From Ignavibacteriales bacterium (GTDB lineage: Bacteria; Bacteroidota; Ignavibacteria; Ignavibacteriales; Melioribacteraceae), in the NCBI GenBank assembly GCA_026390795.1, contig JAPLFG010000001.1:186001-250000 (forward strand): DNA of 64,000 nucleotides, given 5' to 3'. The translations under genes were made by a program, and so were the position numbers. The notes under the pieces were generated by a model. The model was not told the DNA's origin. It saw only the letters and a program-made list of their open reading frames with translations, and ran no database searches. Below are positions 54,710-63,372 of the stretch, piece by piece; position 1 is the stretch's first letter; every line of letters begins with the position of its first letter.

Positions 54710-55129
54710 TTAATCTCCAATAATAGTTACTACAATTTTCCGAGAATGCCCTAAATTTCGGTGTTCACATAGATAAATTCCTTGCCAGGTACCAAGGTTT
54801 AGCTTACCCTGAGTGATTGGTAAAGTTATGGAGCTTCCCAAAATTGAGCTTTTGAGATGTGAGGTCATATCATCAGTTCCTTCAAGGGTATGTTCAAAAT
54901 AGGTTTCATTTTCCGGTACAATTTTATTAAAAAACGCCTCCATATCTTTACGTACAGTGGGATCGGCATTTTCATTTATCGTCAGTGAGGCTGAAGTATG
55001 TTTAATGAAAATATGCATTATGCCGGAGCAAAATTTGTCAAGACCATCCAATTGGGAGACGATTTCTTCTGTTATCAAATGAAACCCGCGCGGTCTAGAT
55101 CTTAATATTATTTCTTTTTGTATTGTCAT
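54710..55129 (-). CDS. YjbQ/UPF0047 family protein
   Basis: A 139-residue protein of the YjbQ family with the conserved FIKHTSASLTINENADP, MTSHLKSSILGSSITLPI and GTWQGIYLCEHRN stretches; the invariant histidines and the Glu/Asn cluster form a surface pocket. Some members show weak secondary thiamine-phosphate synthase activity, but the physiological role is unclear. It is the most downstream of the minus-strand genes between 54710 and 58643, 47 bases after the ogt stop. The 54557-54709 gap to the convergent dehydrogenase contains no clear terminator. Confidence 0.88.
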   Translation of the reverse strand: MTIQKEIILRSRPRGFHLITEEIVSQLDGLDKFCSGIMHIFIKHTSASLTINENADPTVRKDMEAFFNKIVPENETYFEHTLEGTDDMTSHLKSSILGSSITLPITQGKLNLGTWQGIYLCEHRNLGHSRKIVVTIIGD

Positions 55130-55133
55130 GTTT

Positions 55134-55190
55134 TTAAAATAAATCTAATTGTTTTTCACCATTAAAATATTTTTTTTCATGGTCGAGAAG
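55134..55190 (-). other. Out-of-frame remnant of the Ogt C-terminus
   Basis: Read on the minus strand from 55190, this encodes LLDHEKKYFNGEKQLDLF followed by a TAA stop, the expected end of Ogt. It is displaced by one base from the preceding frame. Confidence 0.8.
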
Positions 55191-55629
55191 CTATTTTTTT
55201 CCTCCAAAGCCCGCCTGCATATCCCGTTAATCTGCCATCATTGCCAATAACCCTATGACATGGGATAATGATCGGTATTTTATTCTGTCCATTAGCACTC
55301 GCAACTGAACGAATTGCCAGTTGGTCCCCTATCATTTTTGATTGCCATAAGTAAGATTTTGTTTTCCCGTATGGAATTTTTAATAACTCTTTCCAAACTT
55401 TTTTTTGGAAGTCAGTTCCTTCCGGATCAAGATTGAGTTCAAATTCTTTTCTGGTGCCGGTGAAATATTCATTTATTTGAATTAGAAATTGTTCTAAGTA
55501 CTGGTTCGTTTCTTGATTTGAATGTGAGTCATCACTAATAAATGATAAAGTTTTAATAGAGTTATTGGTACCTGTTATTTCAATTTTACCGATAGGTGAA
55601 TTGTAATATGTTGAATAACTATTGGACAT
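55177..55629 (-). CDS. ogt: Methylated-DNA-protein cysteine methyltransferase, C-terminus frameshifted
   Basis: This suicide repair protein moves an alkyl group from O6-alkylguanine to its own cysteine, here in IIIPCHRVIGNDG; SVASANGQNKIP and LTGYAGGLWRKK are also present. After that the frame ends abruptly as IASRP. The next bases, read one position over, encode LLDHEKKYFNGEKQLDLF and a TAA at 55134-55136, which is a normal family C-terminus. One extra base near 55191 explains this; removing it gives a 164-residue protein. The lost tail includes the Glu of the LLxHE motif, which in human AGT (Glu172) belongs to the Cys-His-Glu catalytic network. The product as written is probably inactive, unless the base is a sequencing error. 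Confidence 0.88.
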   Translation of the reverse strand: MSNSYSTYYNSPIGKIEITGTNNSIKTLSFISDDSHSNQETNQYLEQFLIQINEYFTGTRKEFELNLDPEGTDFQKKVWKELLKIPYGKTKSYLWQSKMIGDQLAIRSVASANGQNKIPIIIPCHRVIGNDGRLTGYAGGLWRKKIASRP

Positions 55630-55674
55630 TTAATTGTTCATTAATATCTGGGGAAATGAAAAGTACTCGCTAAA

Positions 55675-56517
55675 TTATTTCCTATTGATTTCAACATCAA
55701 CAGTAAATCTATATTCAAACTTTTGCTTGGAGTCAGCATAATCGTAAAGGGTTACTTTGACATAACGCGGTTTAGTACTGTTTTTTTCTATAAATGTTTT
55801 TGATTTTTCTTTATAATCTTCCGCCTTCTGCCAATTTGTTGAGTTTAATTGCCAATTATCTCCAAGGCACAATTTAATTTTATCGAAAGTATTATTGAAC
55901 ACAGCATCTGCTCTTGTGATTTCGTTATCGTTTTCAAACGTTGCCTTATAAGATCCACTTTCTTCATCTATATACGCGTCTTTTGCTTCATTTAGTCTGA
56001 CCAATTCTTGTCTGGAAATGTTGGGATTTTCTAAAAGAAAGAAATATGCTTTTGCATGTGAAAGCAGAAAATCCAAGGTTGTGCAAAAATCTGAAGTGCT
56101 ATCTAAATAGAGTGCGTTCGGTTCAGCTATAGCTGTCTGAAGTGTATATGTTCCTAATGCTTTTTCATCTCCGATTACATATAAAACCCAATTCCCGTCT
56201 GATGGTATTTCTGAAACGATATTAGCCAAACCTTTATCATTCTTAGTGCTTTGTTTAAATATTTCACCTTTTGAATCAACAAGGGCAATACTAGGTTGAA
56301 AATTTTTCGAATATGCTACAAAGTTAACCGCCTCTCCTTTAAATAATTCAATTTTGTATCCGTCATATTTGCCAAAATCTTTTTTATAAAGATCTTTTGA
56401 ATTTAACTCCCCTTTGATCTCGTTGAAATCAACTTGGAATTTATGTTGATTTTCTTGCGCATAAGAGTTTAGAAAGAAAAATATTATCAATACAAAAATC
56501 ATTCTATTAATCTTCAT
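55675..56517 (-). CDS. Exported protein with PPC-like domain, function unknown
   Basis: A 280-residue secreted or periplasmic protein: signal peptide INRMIFVLIIFFFLNSYAQ, then a beta-rich region (about 35-130) resembling bacterial pre-peptidase C-terminal (PPC) domains (DGYKIELFKGEAVNFVAYS, SIALVDSKGEIF, GNWVLYVIGDE, GTYTLQ). The second half is mixed helix and strand without motifs I recognise. The Shine-Dalgarno GGAGGT selects the ATG at 56517; a frame from 56541 passes through that site. It lies between the second sugar transporter and ogt on the same strand. No protease domain accompanies the PPC-like part. Confidence 0.65.
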   Translation of the reverse strand: MKINRMIFVLIIFFFLNSYAQENQHKFQVDFNEIKGELNSKDLYKKDFGKYDGYKIELFKGEAVNFVAYSKNFQPSIALVDSKGEIFKQSTKNDKGLANIVSEIPSDGNWVLYVIGDEKALGTYTLQTAIAEPNALYLDSTSDFCTTLDFLLSHAKAYFFLLENPNISRQELVRLNEAKDAYIDEESGSYKATFENDNEITRADAVFNNTFDKIKLCLGDNWQLNSTNWQKAEDYKEKSKTFIEKNSTKPRYVKVTLYDYADSKQKFEYRFTVDVEINRK

Positions 56518-56571
56518 TATACCTCCATTTCGTTCTATCAAGTAATAGTAGGAATTGAAATTCTATAACCC

Positions 56572-57840
56572 TCAGTGACTTGCAACAAAGGTTTTTTCTG
56601 AAACAGTAATTGCTTTAGAATCTTTTACCATAAACCATAATACGCCTGAGATGGCCAAGGATACTCCGCTAATTATGAAGATAATATTTTTATCAGCTGC
56701 GTTTTGAACAAATGTTCCGAGGACTAAACTAACAAACAACTGTGGTAGAACAACTGATAAATTGAATATTCCCATAAAAAATCCCATTCTATTTTTATTT
56801 ACTTTTTCAGACATAATTGCAAATGGTAAGCTCACAATTGCAGCCCATCCAACTCCAGCAACTGCCATAAGTGACCAAACCAAAATAGAACTAGCTCCGA
56901 ATAAAACTATTCCAAAGTATCCTAAAGACATTACAAACAAACATGCAATATGTGTCTTAACTCTTCCAATTTTTTCAGTTATCGGCTCTAAAACAAATGC
57001 AGGTAATAAAGCACCAACAGCATTTAATATTAGAAATGAGATTGAAAGAATTTGTCCGGTTTGGTCGGAATCAGCCGGGTTTAATTTTTGTTCTACATAA
57101 CCGATCGAGTAAACAAACATTGTTTGAACTCCAATCCAAGAGAATGAATGCGCAAATAAAAGTTTGAGATACTGATTCCAATCGGTTTTTGATTCTTCCA
57201 AATTTGTTTTTTCTTCAGAGGATTTTAATTCTCTTGGTTCTTTAATGAAAAACATTGGGATAATTGAAAATGCTAAAACAAGAAGGACTCCGGAGTAAAT
57301 CAAAAAATAATTTCCAAAGATTGCACCAAGAGCATATGCAAGTACACCAAATGAGCCTGATATCGTCTGCATCCAAGTGTACCCTTTTGTCCTAGGAACT
57401 CCTTCGGGTGTTACGTCGGCAATTATGGATCGAGTTGGATTGAATGATATATTAATTGCAAGGTCTAACGTAAGTGCAACACAAACAGCAACAATAATTA
57501 TACTGCTGACTCCAAAAAATTTACTTATTCCGTCTATATTTGGAAGAGCAAATAACATTAATGCTGCTAAAGTCCCGCCGACTAAAATAAATCCTCTTCT
57601 TCGTCCGCCCCAGAACCAAATTTTATCACTAATTAATCCAACAATTGGCTGACCAATAATACCAGCTAGAGGTCCGGCAGCCCAAACAAAACCTATCTCA
57701 TGCAAATCTAGATTATATTTTGTACGCATTAACCAACTGAGCGCTGCGATTTGAATTGAAAGCGCAAAACCCATAGCTGTTGAAGGTAAACTTAGAATAG
57801 AATAAAAAGTATTTGACAGTTTCTTTTGCATTTCAAGCAT
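56572..57840 (-). CDS. MFS transporter, SLC45-like (second copy)
   Basis: A 422-residue permease with about 12 membrane segments. Family marks are GFALSIQIAALSWLM in helix 1, QPIVGLISDKIWFWGGRRRG after helix 2, and DLAINISFNPTRSIIADVTP in helices 4-5, which matches the corresponding MEPFRALVADILP stretch of the transporter at 6413-7711. The central cytoplasmic loop (KSSEEKTNLEESKTDW) is charged. It is probably a disaccharide or oligosaccharide importer. The Shine-Dalgarno GAGGCT precedes the ATG at 57840. The methyltransferase gene lies 53 bases upstream. Confidence 0.8.
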   Translation of the reverse strand: MLEMQKKLSNTFYSILSLPSTAMGFALSIQIAALSWLMRTKYNLDLHEIGFVWAAGPLAGIIGQPIVGLISDKIWFWGGRRRGFILVGGTLAALMLFALPNIDGISKFFGVSSIIIVAVCVALTLDLAINISFNPTRSIIADVTPEGVPRTKGYTWMQTISGSFGVLAYALGAIFGNYFLIYSGVLLVLAFSIIPMFFIKEPRELKSSEEKTNLEESKTDWNQYLKLLFAHSFSWIGVQTMFVYSIGYVEQKLNPADSDQTGQILSISFLILNAVGALLPAFVLEPITEKIGRVKTHIACLFVMSLGYFGIVLFGASSILVWSLMAVAGVGWAAIVSLPFAIMSEKVNKNRMGFFMGIFNLSVVLPQLFVSLVLGTFVQNAADKNIIFIISGVSLAISGVLWFMVKDSKAITVSEKTFVASH

Positions 57841-57893
57841 TATAGCCTCGACTCATTTCAATTATTGTTTGAAAATATTGCTCGCATCTTTAA

Positions 57894-58643
57894 TTAAAAA
57901 ATCTTTTTCTGAAGAAGAGTTTCGCAACCAAATGAAATGTACTCTCGTAATATAGGAATGTTAGGGAGTTTTATTGTCGGTAATCCAAATCTTTGCGCAT
58001 AGATTGGACGGAATAAATAAAAATCTTTTTTGATCGGGGTAAACCTTTTTAATTTGTACTGAGTCTCAAATTCTTTGATTGTGCAGCCTGTACTGTAATG
58101 TAATTTAATTTCATCAATATAACCGTGGCTTTCACCAAGGGATTTCGCAATTGACTTAAGAATGAAAGTTGGTAGAATATGCAAATATGGGATTGCCTTT
58201 AAAAAACTCCTGCCAATCTGTTGATGTCCGGCAAAAGGTGAAAGTTTTGGCGGGAAACTGACAAATAAATACCCGTTTTCATTTAGCAATTTATCAAGGT
58301 TATTGAATGCTGCATTTTTAGATGCAACATGTTCAATTACTTCACGCATTATGATAACATCAAATTTCTCTTTCAATAAATCTGGTAGATTTTTGTCAGT
58401 TATATCTCCAACCATTATTTTAAGAGAGCCGTCTTTTTGTTTTGTAAGATTCGCTCTTTCATGGTTTATTTCTACGCCATAAACGTCCATTCCAATTGAC
58501 TGAAGGGTTTTTAGCAGTCCTCCTTCGGCACAACCGACTTCCAGAATTTTCTTTTTATGAAATTCATTAATTAGTTTTTGAAAATAAGGAAGAAGATATT
58601 CTTTCGTATATTGTTGCTGTTCATAAAAATGTTTTTCAGGCAT
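57894..58643 (-). CDS. Class I SAM-dependent methyltransferase
   Basis: A 249-residue protein with SAM-binding motif I KILEVGCAEGGLLKTL, acidic motif GVEINHERAN, MVGDITD and DVIIMREVIEHV, followed by LLNENGYLFVSFPP. These match the Methyltransf_11/23 group. The C-terminal 100 residues contain a hydrophobic stretch and no recognisable target-binding domain. Substrate unknown; enzymes of this type often act on lipids, quinone precursors or glycans. It is the first gene of the minus-strand group and faces smpB across a 159-base gap. Confidence 0.8.
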   Translation of the reverse strand: MPEKHFYEQQQYTKEYLLPYFQKLINEFHKKKILEVGCAEGGLLKTLQSIGMDVYGVEINHERANLTKQKDGSLKIMVGDITDKNLPDLLKEKFDVIIMREVIEHVASKNAAFNNLDKLLNENGYLFVSFPPKLSPFAGHQQIGRSFLKAIPYLHILPTFILKSIAKSLGESHGYIDEIKLHYSTGCTIKEFETQYKLKRFTPIKKDFYLFRPIYAQRFGLPTIKLPNIPILREYISFGCETLLQKKIF

Positions 58644-58753
58644 AATAATTCTTTAGAAATTGTACTAAAATTTAATCAATCATTTCCAGCAAGCCAAGTA
58701 ATATGATAGAATTGAACTCGTTTCAATCTTTTTTTCTGAAAAGATATAAACTC

Positions 58754-58784
58754 TTGCTATTAACTCACAATAAAAATAAATTTT
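58754..58784 (+). promoter_or_regulatory. Candidate promoter for smpB
   Basis: TTG at 58754-58756, a 20-base spacer, and TAAATTTT at 58777-58784 fit the FCB-type promoter with one mismatch in the -7 element. The element ends 18 bases before the smpB ATG. Confidence 0.4.
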
Positions 58785-58802
58785 GCCATCAATTTTAAGA
58801 TT

Positions 58803-59258
58803 ATGATAGAGAACGCAACCGAGAAAAACATAACCGTCAATCGGAAAGCTCGACACGAGTATTTTATTCTACAGACTTACGAGGCGGGTATAGTTCTAGT
58901 TGGTTCGGAAGTTAAAGCTCTTAGGCAAAATAAAGCTAATCTTGTTGATGCCTATGCAATGTTAACGGATAACGAAGTTTGGTTAATGAACGCTAATATT
59001 TCGGTTTATGATCAAGCTAGTATGAACAATCATGATCCGATAAGAAAAAGGAAATTACTGCTTAAGAAGAGTGAAATCAGAAAATTAAATAAGGCGGTAT
59101 CTGAAAAAGGAAATACCCTAATTCCATTGAGAATGTACTTTAAAGACGGCTTGGCTAAAGTTGAATTAGCAATTGCAACTGGCAAGAAGCAGTACGATAA
59201 ACGCGAAGATATTGCCAAACGAGATTTAAATAGAGAAATGCAAAGAAAATTTAAGTAG
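58803..59258 (+). CDS. smpB: SsrA-binding protein SmpB
   Basis: A 151-residue OB-fold protein that loads tmRNA onto stalled ribosomes. Family marks: NRKARHEYFI, AGIVLVGSEVKALRQNKANL, RKRKLLLKKSEI, IPLRMYFKDGLAKVELAI, GKKQYDKREDIAKRD and the basic C-terminal tail. The tmRNA gene itself is not in the window. tyrS follows after 17 bases. Confidence 0.96.
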   Translation: MIENATEKNITVNRKARHEYFILQTYEAGIVLVGSEVKALRQNKANLVDAYAMLTDNEVWLMNANISVYDQASMNNHDPIRKRKLLLKKSEIRKLNKAVSEKGNTLIPLRMYFKDGLAKVELAIATGKKQYDKREDIAKRDLNREMQRKFK

Positions 59259-59275
59259 CTTATTCGGAGAAACTA

Positions 59276-60508
59276 TTGAATAAAAAAATGATCTTCCCCC
59301 CTCTCAAAGAACAAATGGATTTGATTAAAAGGGGTACATCTGAAATCATTCCCGAAGAAGAATTAGTTCAAAAGCTGGAAAAATCATTAAAAGAAAATAA
59401 ACCGCTTAATATAAAACTTGGCTGTGATCCCACTAGACCGGATCTTCACCTCGGTCACTCTGTAGTTCTAAGAAAACTTGCGCAATTTCAGCAGCTCGGT
59501 CATCAAGCTATTTTAATTATTGGTGATTTTACAGGAATGATCGGGGATCCATCCGGTCGTAATAGTTCTCGTCCCCCGCTTTCATTTGATGAAGCTCGCG
59601 AGAATGGAAAATCTTATTTTGAACAAGCATCAAAAATATTAGATCGAGGAAAAACAAAAATAGTACACAATTCCGAGTGGCTTGGTAAAATGACATTTGA
59701 AGAAGTCATCAAACTGGCGTCAAAATACACAATTGCGAGAATGTTAGAGCGTGATGATTTTACGAATCGGTATAAAGGTGGAATTCCGATCAGCATGCAC
59801 GAAGTCTTATATCCACTTGCACAGGCGATGGATTCCGTTGCAATTAAAAGTGATGTTGAGCTTGGCGGAACGGATCAGAAGTTCAATCTATTGGTTGGAC
59901 GTGATATTCAAAGAGAATTTGGGATGGCTCCCCAGGTGATCCTTACTATGCCATTACTTGTTGGGACAGATGGAACCGAAAAAATGAGCAAATCCCTTGA
60001 TAATTACATCGGGATCAATGAAACCCCGAAAGAAATTTATGGTAAAACTTTATCAATTCCAGATGACCTAATCTACCTTTATTATGTTCTGACCACCGAT
60101 GCTACTAATCAAGAACTTAACTTAATCCAGCAAGAACTTGCAGATGAAAAGATTAACCCAAGAAATATAAAACGTTCTTTGGCTAGAAAATTAGTTGAGA
60201 TGTATCATTCTTCTAAGGATGCGTTTGATGCCGAAACAGAGTTTGACAATATATTTGTAAAAAAAGGGCTTCCGGATGAAGTTGAAGAATTCAAATTCGA
60301 TACTTCTATTAAGGAATTAGAGATTCTGGATTTGATAGTGGCCGTTGGATTTGCTCCCTCAAAAGGTGAAGCACGAAGATTAGTAACTCAAGGTGGTGTT
60401 ACAGTTGACGGTGAAAAAGTGGATGATATTAAGGAGTTAATAAAACTTGATAAATCAAAGATTTTAAAAGTTGGTAAAAGAAAGTTTATTAAATTGATTT
60501 GTAATTAA
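59276..60508 (+). CDS. tyrS: Tyrosyl-tRNA synthetase
   Basis: A 410-residue class I synthetase of the TyrRS-Z-like long bacterial group. HIGH-type motif: [37 protein letters not shown]; the substrate pocket has [12 protein letters not shown] and [17 protein letters not shown]-terminal S4 domain (about 345-410) carries [16 protein letters not shown]. The TTG start at 59276 is backed by CGGAGA five bases upstream; the ATG at 59288 is too far from it. It sits between smpB and the arginine decarboxylase gene. Confidence 0.95.
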   Translation: MNKKMIFPPLKEQMDLIKRGTSEIIPEEELVQKLEKSLKENKPLNIKLGCDPTRPDLHLGHSVVLRKLAQFQQLGHQAILIIGDFTGMIGDPSGRNSSRPPLSFDEARENGKSYFEQASKILDRGKTKIVHNSEWLGKMTFEEVIKLASKYTIARMLERDDFTNRYKGGIPISMHEVLYPLAQAMDSVAIKSDVELGGTDQKFNLLVGRDIQREFGMAPQVILTMPLLVGTDGTEKMSKSLDNYIGINETPKEIYGKTLSIPDDLIYLYYVLTTDATNQELNLIQQELADEKINPRNIKRSLARKLVEMYHSSKDAFDAETEFDNIFVKKGLPDEVEEFKFDTSIKELEILDLIVAVGFAPSKGEARRLVTQGGVTVDGEKVDDIKELIKLDKSKILKVGKRKFIKLICN

Positions 60509-60521
60509 AGGAGGCACCAAA

Positions 60522-61067
60522 TTGTACGTACCATCAAAAATCTTTTTTACAAAGGGAGTAGGAAGACATAAAGAATACCTTGCTTCCTTTGAATTGGCAC
60601 TTCGCAGTGCGGGTATCGAAATTTGTAATTTAGTTTCTGTTAGCAGCATTTATCCAAACGGATGTAAAAGACTTAGCAAGGAGCAAGGGCTTAAACTTCT
60701 TAAACCCGGTTTAATAACCCATTGCGTTATGGCTCGGAACTCTACAAACGAACCTAATCGGCTAATTGCATCATCAATAGGAGTGGCAATTCCAGCTGAC
60801 AAAAATATGTACGGTTATCTCTCTGAACATCATCCTTATGGTGAGACAGAAAAAGTTGCCGGAGAGTACGCTGAAGATCTTGCTGCAACAATGTTAGCTA
60901 CAACATTAGGTGTAGATTTCGACCCGGAAAAAGCGTGGAATGAGCGCGAACAGTCTTATAAGATGTCTGGTAAGATTGTTAATTCATTTAACATAACTCA
61001 GTCAGCTCAAGGTGATAAAAAAGGACTTTGGACAACCGTAATCTCTGTAGGCATTTTGTTACCATAA
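60522..61067 (+). CDS. Pyruvoyl-dependent arginine decarboxylase
   Basis: A 181-residue proenzyme that self-cleaves to make its pyruvoyl cofactor and converts arginine to agmatine, the first step of polyamine synthesis. The cleavage site is between Ser41 and Ser42 in SVSSIYP, matching the archaeal PdaD-type proenzymes; [37 protein letters not shown] and the C-terminal ISVGILLP are further marks. The TTG start has a strong AAAGGAGG Shine-Dalgarno. Agmatine ureohydrolase and other polyamine genes are not in the window. terC follows after 9 bases. Confidence 0.92.
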   Translation: MYVPSKIFFTKGVGRHKEYLASFELALRSAGIEICNLVSVSSIYPNGCKRLSKEQGLKLLKPGLITHCVMARNSTNEPNRLIASSIGVAIPADKNMYGYLSEHHPYGETEKVAGEYAEDLAATMLATTLGVDFDPEKAWNEREQSYKMSGKIVNSFNITQSAQGDKKGLWTTVISVGILLP

Positions 61068-61076
61068 GTAATTACT

Positions 61077-62003
61077 ATGCATAATCACTTTATATTCTGG
61101 ATTATATTTTCCGTTATTATTCTGGTGATGTTCTATATAGATCTATATGCAACGGATCATCGCAAAGGTAAGATAGGGATAAAATCAAGCTTGATGTGGA
61201 GCGCTATATGGATCACGGCAGCTCTCCTTTTCAATCTTATTATTTTATTGTTCCTTGAAGACGGAAAACAGAAGGCGATTGAATTTCTAGCCGGTTATCT
61301 TGTTGAAAAATCTCTTTCTGTAGATAATCTTTTTGTATTTCTTATGGTTTTTAATGTCTTGGGAATAAATGATGAAAATCAACCACATGTTTTGAAATGG
61401 GGAATTTTAAGTGCAATTGTGCTAAGGATTTTATTCATTCTTGCTGGCGTTACTTTAATAAAATTATTTCATCCAATCATTTATGTTTTTGGATTGATTC
61501 TTCTATTGGCAGCTTATAAAATGGCCTTTGGGAGTGAACTTAAAATTGATCTAAAAACTAATTTTGTTATAAAGTTTGTTTCAAAACACTTTAATATTCT
61601 GACTGAATACCACGGTTCCAAGTTTTTTACAAAGCGTAATTCTATTCGGTATGTTACTCCCCTTTTCCTTGCCTTACTTTTAATTGAATCTGCAGATATA
61701 GTCTTTGCTGTAGATTCAATTCCAGCAGTAATTGCAATTACTCATGATCCTTTCATTATAATAACATCGAATATATTTGCTATACTTGGGCTGCGTGCTC
61801 TCTATTTTGCTTTAGCCAATATTGTTGATCTGTTTGTTTATCTAAAGTATGGGGTTGCGGTGATTTTAGCCTTTGTTGGATTGAAGATGTTGGTAACAGA
61901 TATTTATGAAATATCAACTTTGCATTCACTGGGAGTCATAATTCTCTGCCTTGTTGTTTCTATTGTACTATCCTTGATGAAGAAAAAACACATCGCTGTT
62001 TGA
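61077..62003 (+). CDS. TerC family integral membrane protein
   Basis: A 308-residue inner-membrane protein with about nine hydrophobic segments. The family's acidic intramembrane motifs are present: EKSLSVDNLFVFLMVF and ESADIVFAVDSIPAVIAIT. TerC/Alx proteins are tied to tellurite resistance and, more recently, to manganese export, also supporting metalation of exported enzymes. The 3' end overlaps by 44 bases, antisense, with the end of the symporter gene. No other ter genes are nearby, so a manganese or general metal role is more likely than tellurite. Confidence 0.9.
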   Translation: MHNHFIFWIIFSVIILVMFYIDLYATDHRKGKIGIKSSLMWSAIWITAALLFNLIILLFLEDGKQKAIEFLAGYLVEKSLSVDNLFVFLMVFNVLGINDENQPHVLKWGILSAIVLRILFILAGVTLIKLFHPIIYVFGLILLLAAYKMAFGSELKIDLKTNFVIKFVSKHFNILTEYHGSKFFTKRNSIRYVTPLFLALLLIESADIVFAVDSIPAVIAITHDPFIIITSNIFAILGLRALYFALANIVDLFVYLKYGVAVILAFVGLKMLVTDIYEISTLHSLGVIILCLVVSIVLSLMKKKHIAV

Positions 62004-63372
62004 TCATCCCTATAGAATGAACGATGATAACGAAAAATAATCCGGCAATCATAGGTTCAATCTGATCTAAATATTCAATGTTTATCTGCTCTCGGATAAA
62101 AAACCAGAACAAACTTGCAATTGCCCCGCCGATAATTTCAACTAGTGCATAACCATTAGAGATTCTCATTCTTTCATAATATGCCCCAAAGACAACTAAA
62201 ATAATTCCGGGAATACAGATACTTCCAATAATATACCAGAGTGATATTACAGATTGTACGAAATAAGCTAATGTAACAGCAACAATTGATGAAAATAATA
62301 ACCCTACTCTTGTATAATTCGGTATCTGTTTTTCATTTGAATTCTTCCTTAATTTAAAAACAAAGTCATGACCGAAGGTTGTTGCACTTAGAAATATAAA
62401 ACTGTTAAGAGTAGAGATGATCGTCGCGAACATTGCTGCATAAAAAATTCCTTTAGTACCGCTTCCAAGAATCCTCTCTGCATATAGAGGAAATGATAAG
62501 ACTGGATTTGACAGATTTGGAAGAGTCGCCCTCGCATATAGTCCGGTCGTAGTTGTAAGAAAATCAAATAAGATCATAAAAAAAACAGAAATAATAATTC
62601 CCCACTTTGCAGTATTACCGTTCTTTGCAGCATAACAACGCTGATGAAAACCCGGATCGGCAAAAGTCCACAATGCAATAAGAAACCAAACTATGACATA
62701 TATTGGAGAGACATTGGATGTTAGCTGAAGATACGAGTGTGGAAGTGTCTCTTTCAGGTAATGATAATTACCTACATCTGAATAAGAAATGAATACGATA
62801 AGAAAGAAACCGATAAACATTACAAAGAACTGAAATACATCCGTATATAAATCCGATTTGTAACCTCCTTTCAACAGATAGATCCCCGATACAAATAGGC
62901 TAATAATTAATGCCGGAAGCAGCTTAATATTGAAAATAAGACTTAGTAGGTTTGCGGTCATCAATAGATATGGGGCAGGAGATACAAGTATGAAAATTAG
63001 TATCGCAGAAACAAGTCCTACTTTCCTTCCGTAGACCTGTTCAAGTTTGTCCGGTATTGTAAAAAGAGAAGCAATACGAATCTTTTTAGCAAAAAATAGA
63101 GCAAAGATAATTGCGAAAATGTAGTAAGGTAATCCTTGAGTAAACCAGCTCAATAATCCATAACGATAAGTAAATTCACCTACTCCCAGAATCCCTCCAT
63201 ACCAGGTAGCAACGTTTGTCATAATGAAAAGGAACAATCCCACTTTTCTACCAGAAAGTAAATAGTCGGAAGTATCGCCACTCGTTTCTTTTCGCGGTAA
63301 AAATCCTATTAATAGAAGTATAATAAAGAAAGAAACTATAATAAATAAATCTAGTTGACTAAAAGAGACCAT
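61960..63372 (-). CDS. Sodium:solute symporter (SSS family), possibly for thiamine or a precursor
   Basis: A 470-residue transporter with about 13 membrane segments. SSS marks: YLLSGRKVGLFLFIMTNVATWYGG-type region near residues 37-60, GVGEFTYRYGL, and the Na+-site stretch FATIISTLNSFIFLSATTFG (about 310-330). Its start overlaps the end of thiN by 14 bases, so the two are co-translated. SSS-type thiamine transporters (ThiV) are known from comparative genomics in other bacteria, so thiamine uptake coupled to pyrophosphorylation is a reasonable guess. No thiamine riboswitch could be seen, but the operon's upstream region lies outside the window. Confidence 0.82.
   Translation of the reverse strand: MVSFSQLDLFIIVSFFIILLLIGFLPRKETSGDTSDYLLSGRKVGLFLFIMTNVATWYGGILGVGEFTYRYGLLSWFTQGLPYYIFAIIFALFFAKKIRIASLFTIPDKLEQVYGRKVGLVSAILIFILVSPAPYLLMTANLLSLIFNIKLLPALIISLFVSGIYLLKGGYKSDLYTDVFQFFVMFIGFFLIVFISYSDVGNYHYLKETLPHSYLQLTSNVSPIYVIVWFLIALWTFADPGFHQRCYAAKNGNTAKWGIIISVFFMILFDFLTTTTGLYARATLPNLSNPVLSFPLYAERILGSGTKGIFYAAMFATIISTLNSFIFLSATTFGHDFVFKLRKNSNEKQIPNYTRVGLLFSSIVAVTLAYFVQSVISLWYIIGSICIPGIILVVFGAYYERMRISNGYALVEIIGGAIASLFWFFIREQINIEYLDQIEPMIAGLFFVIIVHSIGMIKQRCVFSSSRIVQ

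Noticed and set aside
55191-55201. Explaining the Ogt tail by loss of an A in the A-run
   Set aside because: Dropping one A would bring a TAG codon into frame before the LLDHE tail; a single extra base near 55191 explains the whole tail with one event.
58700-58740. Short inverted repeat followed by a T run between the methyltransferase and smpB genes
   Set aside because: The stem is only about 6 base pairs and lies between divergent genes, where no terminator is needed; likely chance in AT-rich DNA.
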